A DNA stretch of 13,415 bases from Jatrophihabitans sp. (GTDB taxonomy: Bacteria; Actinomycetota; Actinomycetes; Mycobacteriales; Jatrophihabitantaceae): the NCBI GenBank assembly GCA_004299665.1, contig SCQZ01000146.1:1-13415 (forward strand), in the 5' to 3' direction. Below, piece after piece: positions 7,194 through 13,415 of this stretch. The notes below the pieces were generated by a model, which had not been told where the DNA came from, did not search any database, and saw only the letters and a program-made list of their open reading frames with translations. Numbering within the stretch: the stretch's first letter is position 1; every line of letters starts with the position of its first letter. The position numbers were made by a program, and so were the translations under genes.

Positions 7194-7698
7194 ATCCGGT
7201 GCTGGTGGACGGAGCCGGGGCGGGGGTCTGGCTCCCGGACCGGGGCTGCTGGTACGGCGCGTACGGCCCGTTGCCCCGCAGCGGCCCGCCGAACGGCCCG
7301 TTCTGCCGGAACGGATGCTCGTACCCGTAGCCCGGCATCATGCGCTCCCAGCCGGGGTGCTCGCCGCCGTTTCCGCTGACACCCCAGCCGATCCCGAAAC
7401 CGGCGCCGAAGAGCACGACCGCGGCCCCGACGGCGGCGGCGACCAGGCGCGACCGTCGCGCCGGGTTCACCCACGGGACGCGCGGCGTGCGCGGCTGGGG
7501 GACGAACGGATACGGCGCGGCGTACGGTCCGCCGGGGGCGTAGGGCGCGCCCGCCCCGGTGGCCGCGCCGGCCGGGTACGGGCCCGGCGGGACGGCGCCG
7601 TGATCGGGCTGCGGGGCGCCCGGCTCCGTCGGGGGTTCGGCCGGCCCGCCCGAGGCGGGTTCGGCCGGCTGGGACTGATCGTCGTGATGCTCGGTCAT
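7192..7698 (-). CDS. Proline-rich single-pass membrane protein, function unknown
   Basis: The 168-residue protein has three parts: an acidic then Pro/Gly/Ala/Tyr-rich N-terminal region (about 1-80, with repeated 'PY' and 'PGGPYA' units), a basic 'ARRSR' stop-transfer-like patch (80-84) leading into one hydrophobic segment (about 85-107), and a Gly/Pro/Asn-rich C-terminal tail with 'NGPFGGP' and 'NGPYAP'. No signal peptide is seen, so the disordered N-terminus is probably cytoplasmic and the tail outside (inferred from the basic patch). I do not recognise a family. The ATG is supported by GAGAGG 8 nt upstream and a promoter-like TAGCGT further up. It converges with the amidase. A longer reading frame in another phase (6956-7732) is a GC-rich shadow. 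Confidence 0.72.
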   Translation of the reverse strand: MTEHHDDQSQPAEPASGGPAEPPTEPGAPQPDHGAVPPGPYPAGAATGAGAPYAPGGPYAAPYPFVPQPRTPRVPWVNPARRSRLVAAAVGAAVVLFGAGFGIGWGVSGNGGEHPGWERMMPGYGYEHPFRQNGPFGGPLRGNGPYAPYQQPRSGSQTPAPAPSTSTG

Positions 7699-7706
7699 GG
7701 GTGGTG

Positions 7707-7736
7707 CCTCTCGTCGATGCTGGAACGCCCACGCTA
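7707..7736 (-). promoter_or_regulatory. Candidate promoter and ribosome binding site of the proline-rich protein gene
   Basis: Read on the - strand, TAGCGT (7731-7736) matches the TANNNT -10 pattern and would give a 5' leader of roughly 25-30 nt before the ATG at 7698. The leader includes GAGAGG (7707-7712), a Shine-Dalgarno sequence 8 nt from the ATG. No clear -35 was found. The rest of the 97-bp gap (7699-7795) up to the vapC stop holds nothing else I can identify. Confidence 0.45.
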
Positions 7737-7795
7737 GGTGCCGACCCTGGGAGCGCGCCCCGCGATTGCTGGGACCCGCCTGGACGCTCCTGGCG

Positions 7796-8209
7796 TCAGC
7801 CGATGAACTCGAACCGCGCCCCGACGGCGAGGTAGGTGCGCTCGGCCCGGCGGTCCAGGGTGACCAGGACGGCCTCGTGCTCGCGGGCCGTCGCGCCGAC
7901 GATCGCGTCGTAGACCGCCCCGCCGCCGGACCCGCTCGACGCCACCGCGGTCAGGGTCAGGACGTACCGGTCGGCGCGCAACTGGCGGATCCGGCCGTCG
8001 GCCAGGCGGCGCACGACACCGACCGCGTCCGGAAGCGCGAGGGCGTGGCCGTGCGGCAACCGGCTCAGCACCGCAGCCGTCTCGGCGACGACGTGCGCCC
8101 CGAGCCACGCGACGCGGGTCAGGTACGACCGGGCCACCGCGTGCGCCGGGTGCCAGGTGCTCACCCCCGCCACGACGACGGAGGTGTCGCAGGTCAGGAC
8201 CGCGGCCAT
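7796..8209 (-). CDS. vapC: VapC-type PIN-domain toxin (ribonuclease)
   Basis: The 137-residue product has the length and acidic residues of a PIN-domain ribonuclease: Asp8 in 'LTCDTSVVVAG', Glu43 in 'VVAETAAVLSRLP', Asp101 in 'VYDAIVGATAREH' and Asp119 in 'LVTLDRRAERTY'. All four metal-binding positions are present, so it looks intact. VapC toxins cleave tRNA or rRNA in a Mg-dependent way and are held inactive by their cognate VapB. The ATG lies inside the end of vapB (16-bp overlap), the usual antitoxin-first arrangement that couples toxin synthesis to antitoxin translation. The RNA target cannot be predicted from the sequence. Confidence 0.9.
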   Translation of the reverse strand: MAAVLTCDTSVVVAGVSTWHPAHAVARSYLTRVAWLGAHVVAETAAVLSRLPHGHALALPDAVGVVRRLADGRIRQLRADRYVLTLTAVASSGSGGGAVYDAIVGATAREHEAVLVTLDRRAERTYLAVGARFEFIG

Positions 8210-8451
8210 TCCCGGCTCTCCTCCACCAGGCGCCGCACGTCGTCCACCGTCAGCGGTTCGGCACCCTCCGCGGCGCGCAGGATCGGCAGCCCGTCGGCGG
8301 CCGTCTCCACGCGCACCCGGCTGGCGGGGCGCAGCACCACGGCGCCGTCGGACTCCTCGATCTCGAGTTCGGTGCCCGCCGCCAGCCCCAGCCGCCGACG
8401 GATCGCCTGCGGGATTACCACGCGCCCTGCCTTGTCGATGGTAATCGCCAT
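8194..8451 (-). CDS. vapB: VapB-type antitoxin, AbrB/MazE-like DNA-binding domain
   Basis: The 85-residue protein starts 'MAITIDKAGRVVIPQAIRRRLGL', a classical AbrB/SpoVT (swapped-hairpin) DNA-binding domain covering about residues 1-45. It ends in a charged tail ('VDDVRRLVEESREWPRS') of the kind that wraps around the VapC active site. It should neutralise the downstream toxin and, as a VapBC complex, autorepress the operon. The ATG at 8451 lies 6 nt after a TAGCGT hexamer, with no Shine-Dalgarno sequence, suggesting a leaderless transcript. It is divergent from uvrB across a 91-bp region. Confidence 0.9.
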   Translation of the reverse strand: MAITIDKAGRVVIPQAIRRRLGLAAGTELEIEESDGAVVLRPASRVRVETAADGLPILRAAEGAEPLTVDDVRRLVEESREWPRS

Positions 8452-8457
8452 GCCATC

Positions 8458-8463
8458 ACGCTA
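8458..8463 (-). promoter_or_regulatory. Candidate -10 element (TAGCGT) for leaderless vapBC transcription
   Basis: On the - strand the hexamer TAGCGT ends 6 nt before the vapB ATG, the same sequence and spacing as before the carbamate kinase gene. Initiation would fall at or beside the start codon. No good -35 was recognised. VapB autorepression would be expected to act here; no clear palindromic operator was picked out. Confidence 0.5.
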
Positions 8464-8494
8464 CCGGCCCGCTGTGGTTGTCGCACCCGCTCCG

Positions 8495-8500
8495 TACCCT
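8495..8500 (+). promoter_or_regulatory. Candidate -10 element (TACCCT) for uvrB
   Basis: TACCCT fits TANNNT and lies 7 nt before an ATG at 8508 that opens a 12-codon reading frame leading into uvrB. It would start the uvrB transcript at about that ATG. No -35 with proper spacing was seen, and I saw no LexA-type box (TCGAAC-N4-GTTCGA) in the 91-bp intergenic region. Confidence 0.35.
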
Positions 8501-8507
8501 CGATCCC

Positions 8508-8542
8508 ATGCGGGCAGCGAGCGACGTCTGGCGGAGCGGGCG

Positions 8543-8546
<4 letters not shown>
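8508..8546 (+). CDS. Possible 12-codon leader ORF upstream of uvrB
   Basis: The frame reads MRAASDVWRSGR and its TGA (8544-8546) overlaps the uvrB ATG (8543-8545) as ATGA, the same junction used between coupled genes elsewhere in this window. A TANNNT element lies at leaderless distance before its ATG. It may be translated from a leaderless mRNA and pass ribosomes on to uvrB. Such a short frame could also occur by chance, and the uvrB ATG has its own GGAGCGG sequence at 8533-8539, so coupling is not required. Confidence 0.33.
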
Positions 8547-10747
<2,201 letters not shown>

Positions 10748-10763
10748 GCCGGCCTCAGCCGGC
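10748..10763. terminator. Short perfect hairpin between uvrB and the AlkZ-like gene
   Basis: GCCGGC (10748-10753) and GCCGGC (10758-10763) form a 6-bp stem with a 4-nt CTCA loop containing the - strand stop codon. It begins immediately after the uvrB stop. It could end transcription from both sides, but there is no T-run and each arm is itself palindromic, so alternative pairings exist. Confidence 0.33.
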
Positions 10764-11786
10764 GGCGAACGCCTCCACGTCGGCGACCTCCGCGTCGAGC
10801 AGGCGGCGCGCCCGGCCGGGCAGGGCCGTGAACAGCTCCGGCGCCACCCTCCGTCGCGGGGTCAGCGACCAGCGCCCGACGACCGCGCCGTCCAGCAGCA
10901 CGGCGGGCCGGATCATCCCGCCGGCGTACACCTCGCGGTACCGGTCGGCCGGGACGAACGGCCGGCGCCGGTAGCCCACCAGGTAGTTGTCGAATGCGGG
11001 CAGCAGGCGCAGGCAGCGCTGCGGCTCGACGGCACCCAGCCGGTAGCCCGCGACCCCGTCGACGTCGACCGGCCTGAGTTCGTCGCGGACCAGCGTGACC
11101 GCCCGCGAGGAGGGCAGTCCGGACCAGGCCGTGAAGTCGTTCGGCGTGGCCGGGGAGAACGCGGCGAAGTAGCGCCGCGCCAGTTCGGCGAGGGCCTCGT
11201 CGTCGCGCGGTCCCTCGGGCGAGCCCGCCAGCCAGTCGTCGATCAGCACGAACGTGGCCTGCGCACCGCGGTCGGCGCCCCGGCAGACGAGACCGGCAGC
11301 CGACAGGTGCACCAGCACGTGGGTCGCCGCCTGCCCGGCCGCGACCGGCACGCCCCGATCCCGCAGCGCGGCCGCGAACGCGTGGCGCGTCAGCGCGCGG
11401 CCGGCGAGGACTGCCGGAGCGGCGGCGGTCGCGGCCGCGAGCACCGGGGCCGTCAACCCCAGCTGCGGCCAGCGGACCGTCTCGAACCGGCGCCGGATCA
11501 TGGGGCCGAGCAACGCCACCAGCCACCGCACGTCGGCGGCCGGGACCAGGTGGATGGTGTTGCGCATCAGCCAGGTACGCACCACCTCGCGCCGCGCGAT
11601 CGCGGCATCCACGTCGCTCGCGGTGAGACCGAGGGAACGGGCCCGCACCCCGAGGCGCGCGGCGCGGGCGTCCTGGGACTGGATACCGCACACCAGCGCC
11701 GCCGCACCCGCCACCGTGCGGGCCGGCCGCGCGGCGAAGCCGTGCCGCACGATCCGTTCGCTGAGCACCGGATCAGGCAGGGCCAT
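10755..11786 (-). CDS. Winged-helix protein of the AlkZ/YcaQ (HTH_42) family, putative DNA glycosylase
   Basis: The 343-residue protein shows the signatures of the winged-helix superfamily that includes Streptomyces AlkZ and E. coli YcaQ. The N-terminus has 'CGIQSQDARAARLG', with the Q-x-Q pair Gln36/Gln38 where AlkZ has its two functional glutamines. 'WLMRNTIHLVPAADVRWL', 'FAAFSPATPNDFTAWSGL', 'LLPAFDNYLVGYRRR' and 'GMIRPAVLLDGAVVGRW' follow in family order. Characterised members excise alkylated bases and unhook interstrand crosslinks. Activity here is inferred from the QxQ pair and the neighbouring uvrB. The start at 11786 was chosen because the family N-terminus begins there; the open frame continues to 12461 but that part lies antisense to the DUF2993 gene. 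It is divergent from that gene, with 33 bp between start codons. Confidence 0.85.
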   Translation of the reverse strand: MALPDPVLSERIVRHGFAARPARTVAGAAALVCGIQSQDARAARLGVRARSLGLTASDVDAAIARREVVRTWLMRNTIHLVPAADVRWLVALLGPMIRRRFETVRWPQLGLTAPVLAAATAAAPAVLAGRALTRHAFAAALRDRGVPVAAGQAATHVLVHLSAAGLVCRGADRGAQATFVLIDDWLAGSPEGPRDDEALAELARRYFAAFSPATPNDFTAWSGLPSSRAVTLVRDELRPVDVDGVAGYRLGAVEPQRCLRLLPAFDNYLVGYRRRPFVPADRYREVYAGGMIRPAVLLDGAVVGRWSLTPRRRVAPELFTALPGRARRLLDAEVADVEAFAAG

Positions 11787-11787
11787 C

Positions 11788-11802
11788 CCGGCAGTGTGCC
11801 GG
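11788..11802. promoter_or_regulatory. Small palindrome in the divergent intergenic gap
   Basis: CCGGCA and TGCCGG, separated by GTG, form a perfect 6-bp inverted repeat 1 nt from the start codon of the AlkZ-like gene, in the 33-bp gap shared with the DUF2993 gene. It could be an operator or a 5' hairpin that blocks translation. With arms of six bases in GC-rich DNA it may also be chance. Confidence 0.25.
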
Positions 11803-11819
11803 ATGCGAGGATCGAGCGT

Positions 11820-12536
11820 GTGACCTACGTGCCCCGCGTCCGCGGTCGCCGGCGGTGGCGCCGCAGGCTGCTGATCACGCTGGTGGTGGTGATCGGCGTG
11901 CTGGTCGCCGCGGACCGGATCTGCCTGGTGGTGGCCGAGCGCATGGCCGCGGACACGCTGCAGCATTCGCAGCAGCTGCCCCGGCGCCCGGACGTCTCGA
12001 TCGACGGCTTCCCGTTCCTGACCCAACTGGCCGCGGAGCGCTTCGGGGAGATCGAGGTACGCCTGGACGACCTCGTCGTCGGAAGCGGTGACCGGACGGT
12101 GACGCTGGCCCGGGTGCACCTCACCTTGCACGACGTCCACGTGTTCGACACGTTCCACCGGGCGACGTCCCGCTCGGGCACCGCGACGGCGCTGATCACC
12201 TACGCGGAACTGTCCCGGGTGGTGGGCGTGCCGCTGTCCTACGCCGGGTCCGGGCGGATCGTGGCGCAGGGGTCGGTGACCGTGGCGGGGGAGTCCGTGA
12301 GAGGCACCGTGAGCGCGGCGCCGACCCTGTCGGGCACGCAACTGAGCTTCGCGCAGCCGCAGGCGACGGTGGCCGGGATCGGCATCCCGGGCGCGGACGC
12401 GGCGCTGGCCGCGCTGCTGGCACGTCCGATCGACCTCTCGTCGCTGCCCTTCGGCCTGCACGTGGACGCGATCGACACCGGGGCCGCCGGGGTGAGCGTC
12501 ACGCTGTCGGCGGCGAACCTGTCCTACCGGCGCTGA
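11820..12536 (+). CDS. DUF2993 (LmeA-type) membrane-anchored protein
   Basis: The 238-residue protein has a strongly basic N-terminus ('RVRGRRRWRRR', residues 6-16), one hydrophobic segment (about 17-31), then a soluble domain with 'VSIDGFPFLTQLAAERFGEI', the hallmark of DUF2993. A signal anchor with the domain on the outer face of the membrane is the likely topology. Mycobacterial LmeA is a phospholipid-binding protein needed for lipomannan mannan chain maturation; whether this protein shares that role is not shown by the sequence. The GTG start follows GAGG (11807-11810) at 9 nt, and no in-frame ATG is better placed. It is divergent from the AlkZ-like gene and overlaps the convergent methyltransferase gene by 13 bp at the 3' end. 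Confidence 0.82.
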   Translation: MTYVPRVRGRRRWRRRLLITLVVVIGVLVAADRICLVVAERMAADTLQHSQQLPRRPDVSIDGFPFLTQLAAERFGEIEVRLDDLVVGSGDRTVTLARVHLTLHDVHVFDTFHRATSRSGTATALITYAELSRVVGVPLSYAGSGRIVAQGSVTVAGESVRGTVSAAPTLSGTQLSFAQPQATVAGIGIPGADAALAALLARPIDLSSLPFGLHVDAIDTGAAGVSVTLSAANLSYRR

Positions 12537-13273
12537 CGGGTTGCCGCCACCAGGGCGGTCGCGGCGAGCCCGTCGTCACGGACGACCCTCCCGGCGAACC
12601 CGGCCGCCCGCAGCGCGGCCAGCCCGGCGGCTGCCTGGGCGCGGCTCGTCTCGATGACCAGGACGCCGGCCGGGGACAGCCACGGCGCCGCCCCGGCGAT
12701 GACGCGGCGCTGCACGTCCATCCCGTCGGCGCCCCCGTCGAGGGCCAGCCTGCTCTCGTACAGCCTGGCCTCGCGCGGCATCAGCGCGACCTCGGACGTC
12801 GGGACGTACGGCGCGTTGGCCACCAGCACGTCCACCCGGCCCCGGAGCCGGGACGGCAGCGCGTCGTAGAGGTCGCCGGCGAAGGCCCGCCCTGCGGGCA
12901 GGTTGCGTCGTGCGCACGCGACCGCCGCCGGGTCCAGGTCGCAGGCGTAGGCCTCCCCGGCCACCGTGGCGGCGACCGGTGCCGCGCCGCAGCACAGTTC
13001 GACCAGGATGCCGCCGGGCGCCAGGGTCTGCGCCGCGAGGGTAGCGAGCAAGACCGTCCGCCGCCGCGGTACGAAGACGCCCGGGGCGACCGCCAGCCGC
13101 CGCCCGCCCCACTCGACCCATCCCAGCAGGTGCTCCAGCGGGGTGCCCGCGACCCGGCGCGCGACGAGCGCCTCGAGGTCGGGGCCGCTGGCGCTGCCCC
13201 GGAGCAGCGCGGCCTCCTGCTCGGCGAACACGCACCCGGCGGCCCGCAGCCGCTGCACCAGGGCGTCACCCAC
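12524..13273 (-). CDS. PrmC-related putative protein N5-glutamine methyltransferase
   Basis: With a GTG start at 13273 the product is 249 residues. It has the PrmC-like N-terminal helical part ('QRLRAAGCVFAEQEAALL', 'LEHLLGWVEWGGRRLAV'), 'FVPRRRT' (67-73), a SAM-binding motif I of unusual form ('VELCCGAAPVA', about 91-101), an acidic 'ACDLDPAAV' motif, and 'NAPYVPT' (153-159) in place of the canonical NPPY. This combination is typical of the actinobacterial PrmC-related paralogue group rather than PrmC itself; the methyl acceptor is not known to me. An in-frame ATG at 13315 has a better Shine-Dalgarno-like sequence but would overlap the start of the divergent VOC gene, so I prefer 13273. Bases 13228-13279, covering its first codons, are repeated inverted at the window's right edge. 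Confidence 0.82.
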   Translation of the reverse strand: MGDALVQRLRAAGCVFAEQEAALLRGSASGPDLEALVARRVAGTPLEHLLGWVEWGGRRLAVAPGVFVPRRRTVLLATLAAQTLAPGGILVELCCGAAPVAATVAGEAYACDLDPAAVACARRNLPAGRAFAGDLYDALPSRLRGRVDVLVANAPYVPTSEVALMPREARLYESRLALDGGADGMDVQRRVIAGAAPWLSPAGVLVIETSRAQAAAGLAALRAAGFAGRVVRDDGLAATALVAATRQRR

Positions 13274-13415
13274 CGCGCCAGTATCGGGCAGACTGCCGGC
13301 GTGGGACTGGACCACGTCACACTCACCGCCGGCGACCTGCTCGCGAGCCTGGCGTTCTACGACGGCGCGGTGGGTGACGCCCTGGTGCAGCGGCTGCGGG
13401 CCGCCGGGTGCGTGT
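13228..13415. repeat. 52-bp perfect inverted repeat at the window edge
   Basis: Bases 13364-13415 are the exact reverse complement of 13228-13279, with an 84-bp spacer (13280-13363). The left arm is the 5' end of the methyltransferase gene; the right arm interrupts a VOC-type reading frame. The match runs right up to the last base, so its true length is unknown. This looks more like a fold-back chimera at a contig end than a biological element. Confidence 0.9.
13301..13415 (+). CDS. VOC/glyoxalase-type protein, N-terminal fragment with suspect 3' part
   Basis: From a GTG at 13301 the frame begins 'MGLDHVTLTAGDL' and continues with 'SLAFYDGA', the first strand and helix of vicinal-oxygen-chelate (glyoxalase/dioxygenase-like) proteins, including the His of 'DHV' that commonly binds metal. 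After about residue 22 the sequence becomes 'VGDALVQRLRAAGCV', which is not VOC-like but identical to the N-terminus of the neighbouring methyltransferase, because of the inverted repeat. Only the first 63 bases or so are therefore credible as this gene. The gene is divergent from the methyltransferase gene, 27 bp away. The substrate is unknown. Confidence 0.5.
   Translation, partial: MGLDHVTLTAGDLLASLAFYDGAVGDALVQRLRAAGCV

Noticed and set aside
7796..8451. VapBC as part of a mobile island
   Set aside because: No integrase, transposase, terminal repeats or attachment-site-like sequence nearby, and base composition looks like the surroundings by eye.
7697..8542. In-frame upstream extension of uvrB
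   Set aside because: The UvrB family N-terminus begins at 8543; the extension is antisense to vapBC and translates to low-complexity sequence.
8452..8542. LexA/SOS box upstream of uvrB
   Set aside because: No sequence resembling TCGAAC-N4-GTTCGA was found between vapB and uvrB.
11787..12461. Upstream extension of the AlkZ-like gene on the - strand
   Set aside because: It lies antisense to the DUF2993 gene, has no family similarity, and the conserved N-terminus starts at 11786.
13364..13415. Inverted repeat as a transcription terminator or transposon end
   Set aside because: The arms are 52 bp of coding sequence from two different genes with an 84-bp spacer containing both start codons; neither a terminator nor an insertion-sequence end would look like this.

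Overview
The window looks like a contig fragment of a very GC-rich actinomycete. Support comes from the overall base composition, frequent GTG starts, the fused AccD3-type carboxyltransferase, a DUF2993 (LmeA-type) protein and the 'NAPY' class of PrmC-related methyltransferase. The genus cannot be fixed from the sequence. Genes are packed tightly: the largest gaps are 100, 97 and 91 bp, and no stretch over 300 bp lacks a gene. I saw no tRNA, rRNA, CRISPR array or insertion sequence.

Bases 1-7166 are a catabolic cluster, all on the + strand. A first unit holds the C-terminal part of a hydantoinase B/oxoprolinase, a class III CoA-transferase and a fused biotin-independent carboxyltransferase of AccD3 type; these genes overlap by 4 bp at each junction. 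After a 100-bp gap with its own promoter-like sequence comes a second unit: carbamate kinase, a ring-opening amidohydrolase (barbiturase/cyanuric acid hydrolase family) and an amidase-signature hydrolase. Together they suggest catabolism of a cyclic ureide or imide. The ring is opened, the linear ureido or amide acid is hydrolysed, carbon may be routed through a CoA thioester, and carbamoyl phosphate may be cashed in for ATP. The substrate is not determined by the sequence.

Bases 7167-8451 are on the - strand: a proline-rich single-pass membrane protein of unknown function and a VapBC-type toxin-antitoxin pair. Bases 8452-11786 form a DNA repair region: uvrB (+), possibly preceded by a 12-codon leader ORF, converges with a winged-helix AlkZ/YcaQ-like putative DNA glycosylase (-). 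Bases 11820-13273 hold a DUF2993 membrane-anchored protein (+) convergent with a PrmC-related methyltransferase (-).

The right edge (13301-13415) begins a VOC/glyoxalase-type gene. Its last 52 bases are a perfect inverted copy of the start of the neighbouring methyltransferase gene, so the end of the window should be treated as a possible assembly or amplification chimera. A TAGCGT hexamer recurs as a likely -10 element before three genes, two of them at spacings expected for leaderless transcripts.
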